DNA of 64,000 nucleotides from Microcebus murinus. Its lineage: Eukaryota > Chordata > Mammalia > Primates > Cheirogaleidae. Both the position numbers and the translations under genes were made by a program. Below, piece after piece: positions 35,490-47,229 of the stretch (its first letter is position 1; every line of letters begins with the position of its first letter). The notes under the pieces are model-generated. The model ran no database searches. It worked only from the letters and a program-made list of their open reading frames with translations, and was not told the origin of the DNA. Location: positions 15,054,501-15,118,500 of the forward strand of contig NC_134119.1 in NCBI RefSeq assembly GCF_040939455.1, written 5' to 3'.

Positions 35490-35730
35490 TATCTATTGTG
35501 CCAGGCACTGTGCATTTTATATATATATATACATATATATAAAATTATATATATAATCTCACTTAATTCTCTGCAACAGATGATTACTTTTATCCTCATC
35601 ATTTTCTTATTTTTTATTTTTTTATTTTTTATTTTTTAGGATGAGGCTCAGAGAGGTTAAGCAACTTGCTGAAGCTCACACGGCTAGTAAAAGGTAGAGC
35701 CCAGACTTAAACCCAGTTCTGTCTGATGCA
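35490..35730 (+). repeat. MIR element with internal AT and T-rich expansions
   Basis: 'gtgccaggcactgtgcatttta', then TA repeats (35519-35560), 'tctcacttaattctctgcaacag', a (TTTTTTA)n run (35605-35638), then 'gatgaggctcagagaggttaagcaacttgctgaagctcacacggctagtaaa'. The MIR order is clear apart from these two expansions. Confidence 0.85.
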
Positions 35731-35739
35731 GTTCACATA

Positions 35740-36600
35740 AACAAATTACTTTGGCTGCTGTCATTAGATTTAATTGTGAGAATCAACTCCAACCACCTAT
35801 ATGGGAGTTTAGAAGGTATGTAAATCAGATAGAGCTTTGTATGGTGAACAGCACTACAAGTGCATGGCTCCTACTACTTTTTTTTTGGAAATTTTAGAGC
35901 AAGAAGTCCATTTATTGTTTAGCTTGACTCCTCTATGAATAGACTTAACCCATTCCCTTTTAACTGAAACCCACAGAAATCTTAATATCACCCCTCCCGC
36001 ACCCCAACCCAGGGCTGGCCAGGCTGCTGCATAAGCTATGAAGTCTGGGCACCCCACGGTTATAGGGAGTTGCCATAAGGTGAACGTTCCCCCCTAGAGT
36101 TGTATAAAAAGGCAGCTCCAAAATTCTTATGACACATGTTCTAAAACTGTCATTCACTACACTTATCACTCGGCAGTGAAGTATAGGTGAGCGGAATATT
36201 TTCAGAGAGAAAAAGGATATGAGAAAAAGAATGAGGGCCTCCATAATCATGGAAAAATGGTTCAAATCTTTTTAGAGAGGATGCGGTGAAAATGTTAACA
36301 TCTTTGAAAGGCTCCAAGACCACCACAGGCAAGGCAGGTGGTTAACACATTGCAAGGTTGGGAGGCTGGGCACAGGTGGGGAAACAAAGAAAGAAAAGCC
36401 ATGGCTATTTTCGTAAATATTTGATTCACAGCAAGAGTACTGTCTTTTTCTCCAAGCTAAGTTCTTTATAAACATACAAATGGGCAATCATTTTCTATGA
36501 AATTACCTTTCAAATCAAGGGGTAGTTGAACATACCGCTTAAGATTTTTTTTTTTCATTTATACAAAGAACGTCAACTTGACTGGTAGACTAAAGTTTAC
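35740..36600. other. Intergenic sequence, no feature recognised
   Basis: No gene or repeat that I can name. Ends in a poly-T run (36546-36556). Confidence 0.45.
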
Positions 36601-36603
36601 AGA

Positions 36604-36662
36604 CCTTCCATCCTTCCTTCCTCTCTCCCTCCATCCCTCCCCTCTCCCTCCTCCCCTCCCTT
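36604..36662. repeat. Pyrimidine-rich (TCC)n tract
   Basis: C/T-only low-complexity run of 'ccttcctccctcc' type, about 55 bases. Confidence 0.85.
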
Positions 36663-36675
36663 TTAAAAAAAGACT

Positions 36676-37440
36676 TGTGTAAAGTTCACGTTTTAAATTC
36701 CTTTTATTACAGAATAGGATACACATATAGAAAAATGCGTAAGATATAAATGTACATTTTAACAAATTATTGTAAATACTCGAGTAACTGCCACACAGAC
36801 CAGCCACTCAGGTAGATATTGCTACGACTTCCGAAGCTCGATTCCCCACCTGCCCCTTCCCCAGTGACATTCTCCTCTTTGCCACCTACAAGTGGCCACT
36901 CTCCGGACACTTATGGTAACCCCTTCCTTGCTTTTCTTTATCATTTCACTACCTAAGAATGGATCCCGAAACTATAATTCTCTCTGCCTTTTAAACTTAT
37001 GTCAGTGGGATCATTTTGGAGTTTTTTTCTTTTGGTCTTGCTCTTTTTAGCTCCATGACGTATGTTGAGGATCCAGCCATGTTGCTGCAGTATGTAGCTG
37101 CAGTGCATTTTCATTTATCCATAGCAAGGGCCAAACTTTCTCTCTAAAGGGCCAGAAAGTTAAGTATATTAGCCTTTGTAGGCCATGTAAATTCTATTAT
37201 GCATTTCCTTTCCTTTGAAAAAAAATAATCCCTTAAAAATGTAACAAAACAAAACAAAACACTTTTAGCTTGTTTTCCATAAAGAAATAAAAAGCAGGCC
37301 ACTGGCCAGGCATGGCTCATGTATCTTGGTTTGCTGACCATGCTCTGCAGTATTCCACCGTGTGATTAAACACTCAATTCTGGAGTTGAAGGACATTTTG
37401 ATTTGCTCTCAATTTTTTCTTTTGCATATTATAAATAATA
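36676..37440 (-). repeat. L1M 3' end, antisense, split by a hAT-type element
   Basis: 'ccttttattacagaataggatacacatatag', 'caagtggccactctccggac', 'gtcagtgggatcattttgg' form an antisense old L1 3' UTR. It resumes after the insertion at 37344 with 'tgcagtattccaccgtgtgattaaacactcaattctgg'. Confidence 0.7.
37122..37343. mobile_element. hAT-type non-autonomous DNA element nested in L1M
   Basis: 'aagggccaaactttctctctaaagggccagaaagttaagtatattagcctttgtaggccatg' matches the end of a common mammalian hAT MITE (ggcaaactttttctgtaaagggccaga...). It interrupts the L1M. The other end ('ggtttgctgaccatg') is compatible with an inverted repeat. Exact family not assigned. Confidence 0.65.
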
Positions 37441-37904
37441 ATAATAATATGATTACTATCTTATTTAATCATCCACATACTTCTCTCTCTTCAGTATTCA
37501 TATATTCCTGCTTATTCCTGTTGATTGTTTCTGCTGACTCTTCTGTATCGTGTCGTGTCTTTTCATGTGCTTATTTATCTGTGACTAGGTGCTGGACGTT
37601 GCATTTGAAAAATTATTTGTAGAAGTAATTTGCAGTATAAGGTAACTTTTCTTTGCCTCCCAATTTTTCCTTTCTTCCATCTCCTCTTTTCTCTCTGAAA
37701 ATACTACACTTAACTTTATTTCACTGACAAGTGATGAGTATAGTGAGTGACAGTTTCAGAACATGTGTCACAAGAATTTTGGTCCTGCCATATTATACAA
37801 CCCTGGGAAAATTGATTTTTCCAGGTTCCTGGGGGCACTAGCAATCAGGGATAATCTAATCCAGTTTTTGGGTTTGGAATTTTCTGGATTACCTAGAAGA
37901 GTTG

Positions 37905-38548
37905 AAGCCAGTCTGCAGTTCAACCTCTGTGGAAAGCAATATGGAGATACCTTAAAGCGATACAAGTGGATCTACCATTTGATCCAGCAATCCCATTGCT
38001 GGGCATCTACCCAAAAGATCCAATAACACTCTACAAAAAAAGACACCTGCACCCGAATGTTTATAGCAGCACCATTCATAATTGCAAGGCTGTGGAAAAA
38101 GCCCAAGTGCCCATCAATCTAAGAATGGATTAATAAAATGTGGTATATGTATACCATGGAGTACTATTCAGCTCTAAGAAACAATGGTGATATAGCACAT
38201 CTTATATTTTCCTGGTTAGAGCTGGAACCCATACTACTAAGTGAAGTATCCCAAGAATGGAAAAACAAGCACCAGATATATTCTCCAGCAAACTGGTATT
38301 AACTGAGCAGCACCTAAGTGGACACATAGGTACTACAGTAATAGATTATTGGGCAGGTGGGAGGGGAGAGGGGGGCGGGTATATACATACATAATGAGTG
38401 AGATGTGCACCATCTGGGGGATGGTCACGCTGGAAACTCAGACTTATGGGGGCGGAGAGGAAAGGGCATTTATTGAAACCTTAAAATCTGTACCCCCATA
38501 ATATGGAGAAATAAAAAAACAATTTAAAAAAAATAAATAAAATAAAAA
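37905..38548 (+). mobile_element. 5'-truncated strepsirrhine-type L1 with A-rich tail
   Basis: 'tgcagttcaacctctgtggaaagcaatatggag' begins an L1 ORF2 tail. It runs through 'gatccagcaatcccattgctgggcatctaccc' and a G-rich 3' UTR (38352-38382), ends at 'ctgtacccccataatatggag', and carries an A-rich tail to 38548. Only the last ~640 bp were inserted. The shared 3' end with the copies at 22.8 and 41.3 kb suggests one active family. No intact ORF. Confidence 0.9.
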
Positions 38549-38549
38549 A

Positions 38550-40000
38550 GCTGGTTTACTTTCATTTCGCCCTGACTCCTGGAATCTTAGACCAAAAGGT
38601 GAGGGGTGGTTTACCGTGACAGGCCTAGGACTAGCCATTCATTCATTACTGGGAATTAGACTACTCCTGGTTTATGCTTTTATTTTTAAAAGGGCACATT
38701 TTAAATTGGTCTTCACAGAAAAAAAGAGTACTGAAAGAGACATAGAAAGTCATTCTGATAGGATTCTTTCCCCCATACAACATTCTGTAATCTTTAATAA
38801 CTTTCTAGCCTTTTTGCCTCTTCTAAAAAATTTCCAAACTATAATTTTTTATTATTTTTTCTAGTAAATCAAAGTCATCTCTGTTAGAACTTTTTAAATT
38901 AATTTTTTTAGCATAAGTACAAGAGGAATTATACTAAATCCCTGTATTCTGACTACTTGTGGATTTTTTTCCTTTGCTCTGTTTATGAATTCAAGGAAAG
39001 AATCGAGGCTGTTAAGCTATTCGTCTCACACTAATGAGTATAAACATCACTGAATTTTGCTTTTTATTTCCTCACAGAACCTGAGACCTCAGGTGAATAA
39101 AAAAGATGGGAATCTTAAACATATAGCATCACTGCTTTTTAAGAGTTTTAGGATGTTTTCATGAAAGGCCAGAGACTTCTCAAGATTTGAGAAGAAAGCT
39201 GATAGGGCAAATTATTGGGAATCAGACAAAATTTGATTCCTAATAAAAGTATAAAATAGGAAGTGGATTGTATATTTCCTGGGAGGGGGGGCAGATGAAA
39301 AACATAGACACGTCAGATCAGTAGCATCAAATATGGTGTTTATAGACAGTATGACAAATATATTTACTAATTTGTATCCAGTAAAAAAACAATACAAACA
39401 AAATAATAAACAAAACCACTCAGCTGAGAGCTACAAAAATTTCATGGGAATTGGGGTGAAAAGGACAGAACGAGCATTGAAGTTTGTTCTCCTTCCTTGT
39501 TACGTGCTCTGAATCCATCCTTCCCTCTACTTCACCCTGGGGACCAATGATCTTCAGTAAAAAATGGAAAAAGAGAGAGAATGAAGGCTTCCACCTCGCA
39601 TTGGGTCTTTAATGCATCCAGACTGAACCAATGTCGTGGTTTAAAGTGCCAATTTGCTGGTAATAGAGTCCTTACGGCTTTCGCTTTTGGTGTTATGCAG
39701 CCAAATCAAGGACTGAGTGACTGTGGGAGCTTTAAAACTTCAATCATTAAACAGATACAAAAGTGCGCAGTACCTTTCCTGGTCAGCCAAGCACATGGCA
39801 GCTGTGGCAACAGCTGGAAGAAATCAGGTTGAAAGTCAGAAGATGCCCCTGTCTTGGAAGTCTTCTCAGTGTGACTTGGGCAAACTGTCTCAGTCTTCAG
39901 CATCCTTGACAAAGGCTTAGGGTGAACCTATTAATACCCTGTGCCCAGGACAGCACTGGATGCTACACAGATTGTGGCCCAGGGCCTGGCATTTAGAAAT
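38550..40000. other. Intergenic sequence, no feature recognised
   Basis: AT-rich, then mixed composition. No gene, no repeat I can name. Overlapping short ORFs at 39.6-39.9 kb have no recognisable content. Confidence 0.45.
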
Positions 40001-40019
40001 GTAATCATTTTTAGCTGTG

Positions 40020-40170
40020 GGGCATAACGTAGACTTTGTAGCCTGTTGTCTTGCATTCAGTTCTGTGTTTTGCCACTTTCTAGCCAGGAAACTGCAGACA
40101 AGTTATCCTTCCTGAGCCTCAGTTTCCTCATTTATAAAGTAGATGTTGTCTTCCACAGCGTGCCATCATT
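40020..40170 (+). repeat. MIR fragment
   Basis: 'tgccactttctagccaggaaactgcagacaagttatccttcctgagcctcagtttcctcatttataaagtagatg' fits the MIR right half. Confidence 0.75.
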
Positions 40171-40879
40171 ATTCTAGGAAACTCTTGTCCAAGAAGTTGC
40201 AAATAACTTGATTGGTTCATTCCAGAAACTTCCTGAAAGATTCATCAACTCTTCAATAGAAAGCACCGCATGACAGTTTATACCACAAATCTTTGAACCC
40301 CTTGCCACAAATTCCTTAGTCTGCTGGGTCCACCAGCACTAAACTGTTATGTCATGATTCTTCCCCATTCCTAAGCAAATCCACATTCCCACCCCCCAAG
40401 ACTCACCTTAAACCCAGCTTCCAAATCTGCTAAGTATCCTTACTTCACCTTGCCCCATCTGAAATGCTACTAAGACTCTCAAAGTAGAGCTTTCACTATG
40501 GCAGAAGAGTAAACTTAGCTTTGTCATAGCAACAGGTTGTTTTGGAGATATTTTCAGGAACCAGCATTTGACACAGTGGAAGAGAAAATGGGGAGAGAAA
40601 GAGTTATTTTCTCGTGTCTCCAGCAGCTAACACTGTGCTGCAGACCTAGGAAGTGATCAATAATGACTGCATGAAAACTTGAAATGACTGAACACTTCAA
40701 TGCTATCTTCGGAGTGCACCTTCCCCAGATGAATTTTAAGTGTGACTCAAGCATCATTTTAAATATTAATTAATAAAATTAATGTTGTAAAAGCTAGTAA
40801 TTATTGAGTATTTACTATGGGCCAAGCACCTTCAAAGTTCCTGTTAAAGGAGTTTTTATTTTTTAAAAAAAATTAAAAA

Positions 40880-41390
40880 ATTTTTTTTTCTAGCTGTTTG
40901 CGGTATCTCCAAATTCTTTTCCACAAAGGTTGCACTAATTTGCAGTCCCACCAGCAGTGTAGGAGTCTTCCTGTCTCTCCGCATCCTCGCCAGCATTTGT
41001 TGTTTTGGGATTTCTTGATATAGGCCATTCTTACTGGGGTTAGGTGGTATCTCATTGTGGTTTTGATTTGCATTTCTCTAATAATTAGAGAAGTTGAGCA
41101 TTTCTTTATGTTTGCATGCCATTATTCTGTCTTCTTTGGAGAAGTTTCTTTTCATTTCTGTCGCCCATTTCTTGATGGGATTGTTTGATTTTTTTCTTGT
41201 TAATTCTTTTAAGTTCTAGATAGATACTTGTTATTAGACCTTTATCAGAGGTGTAGAGAGCAAATATTTTCTCCCACTCTTGGGGGGAGGGAGGTGGGCA
41301 GGGGCAATATTTGTAACCCTAACAATATTTGTACCTCCATAATATGATGAAATAAATAAATTAATTAATTTTTTTTAAAAAAAGGTAAAA
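40880..41390. mobile_element. Twin-primed (5'-inverted) L1 insertion
   Basis: 40890-41279 is L1 ORF2 sequence in antisense ('ggtggtatctcattgtggttttgatttgc'). Directly at 41280 the sequence switches to the sense 3' tail (G-rich run, 'gtacctccataatatgatg', A-rich end to about 41390). About 900 bp of L1 between the two pieces is missing. This inverted-5'/normal-3' arrangement is the known product of twin priming. Confidence 0.85.
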
Positions 41391-41399
41391 TGATGACCC

Positions 41400-41790
41400 T
41401 TATATGGATAAAATTGAGCACCTGTCAAGGATTTATTTAACTCATTAATTATCGAAGAACTGGTGTGATGTTACAATCAGTTCAAAGGAGAATCCAAAGC
41501 ACCACACAATTATAGAGAGATAAGAAATACTGAAATAAATTTACAACGAGATGCAAAACTTGTCAATATCCACAGGGAAGTAATGACAAATACCTGTGTG
41601 TGTAGTGTATCTCCTCTGCCTCACTCTTATACGGACAGGTACATGTGATTGCATTTAGGGCCAGTTTGAGTAATAGAGAATAATCTCCTCACCTCAAGAG
41701 CCTTTACTAAATCCCACCTGCAACATCTTTGTCATATCTGGCAACATTCACAGATTCCAGGGATCAGGACTGATATCTCAGCCTGTGACA
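41400..41790. other. Intergenic sequence, no feature recognised
   Basis: Unique-looking; no gene or repeat named. Confidence 0.4.
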
Positions 41791-41794
41791 CCAA

Positions 41795-42085
41795 GGTTAC
41801 ACATGGCAGCATTGTTCATCATAATTCAAGACTGGAAACAACTGAAATGCCCATTGATGGCAAACTGATTAAATAAATTATGGTGTGTATATATATAAAA
41901 AGGAACATTATGTATATTCTAGTATGGGAGGATTGACAAGCTGTTGCTTTAAGTGAAAAAGGCAAGGTACTGGTTGTCCATGATCTATGCTACCATGGGT
42001 ATAAAATCACAGACACCCCCCCCTCTATATACATGCATTCCCTTATATTATGCATATGCTTAAATATATTGCTGTTTCTGGGAAG
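41795..42085 (+). repeat. Old L1 ORF2 3' fragment
   Basis: 'ggcagcattgttcatcataattcaagactggaaacaactgaaatgcccattgatgg' is plus-strand L1M, decayed, continuing past 'ggaacattatgtat'. Confidence 0.75.
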
Positions 42086-42089
42086 ATAC

Positions 42090-44980
42090 ACAAGAAATTA
42101 ATGACATTATTGGAATTGTGGAACTGGGTGTTTGGGGATGGGGTGGAAGGCAGGTCTTATTTTTCATGCTGTTCCCTTTAGAAGCTTCTGAATTTAAAAC
42201 CATATGGATTGGTTTCTTATTTAAAAATGAAGGATTTGAAACTGTTACTAAGAAATCAATGCATGTTCATGGTAAAACACTTCTGCTGCTAGTACTGACT
42301 GGCTCTCCTCGTCCACCATGCGGTCACCTCTCCCCTGGTGCCTTGTCCTGCACATGGCGCTCCCTGCCTTGCTCAGTCTCTTTACGCCTGCTCTGATCTT
42401 GCCACCGACAGTAGCCAGCAGCCTTCTGGTAGACCAGCTACTTTCTTGACTGTCCACTTGACTGATGGCAAATCCACTTCTTGCTGACACAGTGACCACT
42501 GGGAGGGAGAGGCTGCCTTTCTCTGGAGCTGTCATCTCTCTCCAAGGCTGTTCTCCCCCTGCTCTAGCAAGCAAGAGGCAGGGCAGCAGATCTGCTGGGT
42601 AACCAGGCTCCTAATCAACCATGCAATGTTATCCCCCTCAATCTTGGGGTTTCCTCTCACTGCCCACACTGTCCTTTCCACAGAGCTAAGACTGCAAAGG
42701 CCATCAATTAACATTCCTTCTTCAGTCCTGGAGGTGGAGATGGGGAACTGCTTGTCTGCAGTATATTAATACTTTCATTGTGCTTTACGGCAGATCCTTC
42801 GTAATACAGAGACCAAGTACATCACATCTTCTTCTGTCTGAAAGATAAGACGGCAACTCGTAATAAGCATAAAAACATCTTTCGAATATTCAAAGCAGAT
42901 ATTAGAATGTGCATTCTCTAACTCCCTTGCCTTTAATTTAGAAGAGAGCACAGAGTTCCTAATTCGGAGCCTTTTTTTCTCTCACTTTGCTCATGTTCAT
43001 AACAATTTCTATGACCTAATTTCCACTGCAGATGAAAAGCAACAACTTAGAACTGGGAAGAGGCAAACCTGGTAAATGCAGATAGACACTATGAAAGCAG
43101 TGGGAAAGTTACAACTTCCTCCAAAGGGAAAAGCAGAAGAAAAAAAAAACATTAAAAAAAAAAAGAACAATAATAACAACAAAATGCAGTGTAAGAGCAG
43201 GTACTTTATATCCCCTGAGGTCATTGCTTCAGTTTGGCAAGGCATAAGTTTTTGCACTTTGACTCTCAGTTTTCAAATATTTAAGGTACCATGTTTAAGA
43301 AGGCAGAGTAACGTGTAACACATTTTTGAAATGTCTTTATCCCTGTTGATTTAGATTTCTTTTAACGAAAACATTGACATAAACATCATTTATCTGTAGC
43401 AGCCTCTTTCGTCTGTGATACGAGATACTTATCCCTGCAGTTAGGCATGAGACGCATGGAAAGGCTCCTTGGAACAGTGTGGGCCAGTTAAACATGCATC
43501 CTGGCTCTCTTGTGACATACACGAATGAAACCGAGAACTACAATTGAAAAAGGAGTTTCCATATTTAGCCCCTTCAGGCTCCTGCTTCTAGACTGTCAGC
43601 TTTAGCACTAATAGGTGTTTATTGTACATAATTCTCCTTTCACTCTGTTTTCTATCACCAAACACTGGTTTGTTCCATGCCCTCTGACAGTGCTTGTTGC
43701 TTTTTACCTTGCATAAGTTCAGAGGTTTTCATGGCAGAGTCTAGGTCTATATCATCTTTTCTTTGAGATTAATACATCTTAAATAAATGTTCATTGTATG
43801 AATAAATGAGCGATTGTTGACTGAATTAGATATTCAATCTTTCATGGTTTCTAACTAACAGTATTTTAGGGGATTTACCGAACACACCTATGAGACGCAA
43901 AGGATTGACTGGGGCAGTCACAGGCCCAGGAAAGGACCAAGCATAGTCTCCCCTGCCCTTGAATTTGACTAGAAGACACAGAGGGAAGTCCAACTGGTGC
44001 CTGGTGTCAGAACTGAAGAGTAGTATAGCGTTAGCCATCGTGGTCACATTGGACCATGTTCAAAATGACTAAGCAGAAGTGTTCTAGAGGTACCAGTTGT
44101 GAAGGGTAACACATTTAGGAAGATGTGCTTAAAATCTTTGCCTCAGAAAGTATAACAGGCCTAGTTTCATAAACATTCCAGCTGCCTAAGCATCTTTGTC
44201 CCACACACATCTCCTGATTCACTACACAGAGCTAAGGTCAAGATAACCATTTGGGGGCCATCAGATATTGGGAAAGTAGGCAATAAGACATTAATTTTAT
44301 GGTAACATTTTGCCACTTGGGCCAGAATTCTCCTGCTTGAAGGGGTTTGGTTTTGTAAGAGAGCTCCAGCAAGATATAAAATGCAGATATTTAGACCAGG
44401 GGGTCAAGGATCTCCAGGCCAGGCATTGCTCCATAGGATTTCTGTGTAGGCTTTAGTAATATTGAGTTTGGGACTGGGTTTGCTAAAAGTTAGAACACTG
44501 CTGTGGCTCACTGGGGCTCTTCAGCAGGTCTGGGTGGGCTGTTGAGAGAGTGACTTCGCACAGCTGGGCTCTCTCTACTTGGATACAGAAAGGTTGTTTC
44601 TTGCAGGTGGGGATGGTCTCTCAATTAGAGGAAGTGGGGCTGAGGCATAGGAAGGTGCAACGAGAGAGCAAGTTGGAGACAGACACCATAGCCTCCCGAG
44701 ACATTTGTGGTTCACGGTTTCAGTTGTTCCTGCCTTCTGTGTTCCTTGCTTTGGTCCCAGTGGGGCCCAGATAGGTTTCTTGTCCTTGAACATTTTTGTT
44801 TATCTTTTGTTTGAGCTACTTTAAGTGAGCTTCTCTTTCTTGCAATCCAAAGAGACCTGACTAGAGCATGGGTTCATTTGTTGACATTCCTCTTCCACAT
44901 GAAAAGTATGCAACACACATAATCTGAAATCAATGCTTCTAACATCTAGGAGTGATCAATGACATTGTTGTGTGATTACA
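42090..44980. other. Intergenic sequence, no gene recognised
   Basis: Mixed composition with A-rich low-complexity sequence (43140-43190). Short ORFs of 60-108 codons show no known domain. Confidence 0.45.
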
Positions 44981-45009
44981 AAATTGTGATCGTAAGGATG
45001 CGAGTTGCC

Positions 45010-45255
45010 AAATACTAATAGGAGAGTGTGAGGCAGTGGAAAGAAACTAGTTTAGAACCAGGCTCACCTTTATTTTTCTCTAGACTTCATTTACTTGTTG
45101 TGTGGCTTTGAGCCAATAACCTAAACTTTCTGAGACAATTTCTTCTTCTATATATGGGAGATATACCCCTTATTATGCTGCTTTGCTGAGAGAATTAGAA
45201 ATAACATATGTGCAGTGCTAAACATGAACCTGGTACTAGTAGATGTCTAATAAAG
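45010..45255 (+). repeat. MIR element
   Basis: 'gtgaggcagtggaaagaaactagtttagaaccagg', 'tacttgttgtgtggctttgagccaataacctaaactttctgagacaatttcttcttctatatatgggagat' matches the MIR order. Confidence 0.8.
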
Positions 45256-45259
45256 AGCA

Positions 45260-47085
45260 ACTGACCATTATGACTGTGAGTACACAGGCAATTAATTAGT
45301 TGATCAATTGGGACTGTCACGGCAAATGTAAGAGTGAAATGAAAAACACGTTTACGTGAATAGACTAGTTGGAAATTGACAAATACAGAATTATCAATGA
45401 GCAGTGATGTTGGGATTGGAGTGTACATGCAGACGTAAGCAGATTCTGATAGAATGAACAAACTGCCTAACAAAGAGTGAGACTACCAGGGAATTAACCT
45501 AGCAAAAGTATTTAGTGTCACATGGAAAACCTATGAATAACCTCAACTCATGAGGGATATCATGACAGCTGACAGAGAGCACTAAAAGACAGACATTCCC
45601 ACATGTTGCATAAAGGAAGGAGACTAACCACTGTTACTACAGTAACTACAGTAACTATTAAATACAATGGAGATGTGCAAAACAGATGGTTAGCCTCTAA
45701 ATGCACTGTGGGGACTAACATCTCCCGAAAACCAGAATCCCATGTCTTTGGGTTATTTTATTTGACCTTCTATGCCCATGTGATCTGGAATCACAAAAGA
45801 CACTGTTTCTCTTGAAAAAGTGGAAGTGCTTTTCTCTAGACTTCAAAGTGCGTAATATTCACTTGGGCATGCACATACTGTTAACATGCAGCTCTGGAAG
45901 CCACATGTCGGTGGTGAGGTCTGAGATACTGCCCGTCTAACATGCTCCCAGGAGCTGCTGCTCACAGACCACAGCTTGGAGTAGTGAGGCTGTATGTAAC
46001 AGAAAAAAATCATTGGTGAAAATAATCTTTAACCATTCCTCTAGTTTTTCTACTTCAACAGGGCAGTGTTTACATAAAAGGGTTGAGAATGGAATAGATC
46101 CCTGAACAATGCATTCCTCAAACCCACTTGCAAAACCCTGGACATTAGAGAGGAGCTTAGAGCTTGAAACCTATAGACATCAGCCTCAGTATCCCACCTT
46201 GAGTCAAACTCACAGGCCATTGCTTGCTCTCTGCCCCTCCACACCTGGGCACTTCCTCCTACCTTGCCTGTTGTTTAATGTCTCTACCACAGATAAGAAG
46301 TGGATGGATAGGATTTTGGGGCAATGACAGAAATCAGCCTATAAAATCATGTCACACTAGGGTCTGTAATCCTTTCAACTGTGACAGTTCATTGTCACTT
46401 AGCAGAAATTGCTGGTTATGAATATTTAACAAATTTGCAATTAGCTCATCTACCAACATGATTACTGAAATGGAATAAGCCATTGAATAAAGCTGCTAGG
46501 ATTATGTACATAATGCCCTTCTGATTATATGCGCTTACACATCTGTTTTTGTTTTTCCTTCTCCTCTGGCACCGTTTTTACTAATTTTTATAAAACCACC
46601 TGTCACACCTCACTGCCTTCTGTAGTCTCATGCTGTGCTAAGCAGGTAGATGGGGCATTTTTCATATTCTGGGTAGAAAATTCAGTTTTAAGCTTCTGAG
46701 GTGACACCATCTAATGCAGGGTTATCCAACAGCTAGAATACCTGGAATCTTTCCTTAATTTCTCACCAAATCCACCTGTGGTCTAATTACCAAATTGTCC
46801 AAAAAGGCATTACATGTTATCTGCTTAGTTCATCCTAATTGGGTTGTAATGCAGATTAATTAAAAACAAACCCACAGAGGAGGGGAACATCCCTTGATTT
46901 CAGGTTGGGATTTTTTTTTTTTTTTTTGCAATATGGGGATTTTATTTGAAAAACTTCATAAATGAAGTATTTTCTATCAACAAATAAGTTAAATCGATTT
47001 GGGAGAACATTTTCTGGGTGTACTTATTTTCCTCTGTGACATTCACTATTTTCTGTTCTTAATTTACCCACTTGGTCATAATGAA
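45260..47085. other. Intergenic sequence with a candidate conserved block
   Basis: No gene. The 46430-46890 part is repeat-free and homeodomain-motif rich (see findings). A T run lies at 46911-46927. Confidence 0.45.
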
Positions 47086-47099
47086 GAAAGTTTATAAAA

Positions 47100-47225
47100 T
47101 TGGAAAATCTTGCAGCTCACTGGCCATGTGACCTTGTGTTTAATCTCTTCACCTCTCTGGACTCTAGATTCTCATCTGTAAACTGAAGACAATAGCCACT
47201 ATTTCCTGTTATTTAATTATTAAGA
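47100..47225 (+). repeat. MIR fragment
   Basis: 'tcactggccatgtgaccttgtgtttaatctcttcacctctctggactctagattctcatctgtaaactga' is MIR right half. Confidence 0.75.
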
Positions 47226-47229
47226 TCAT

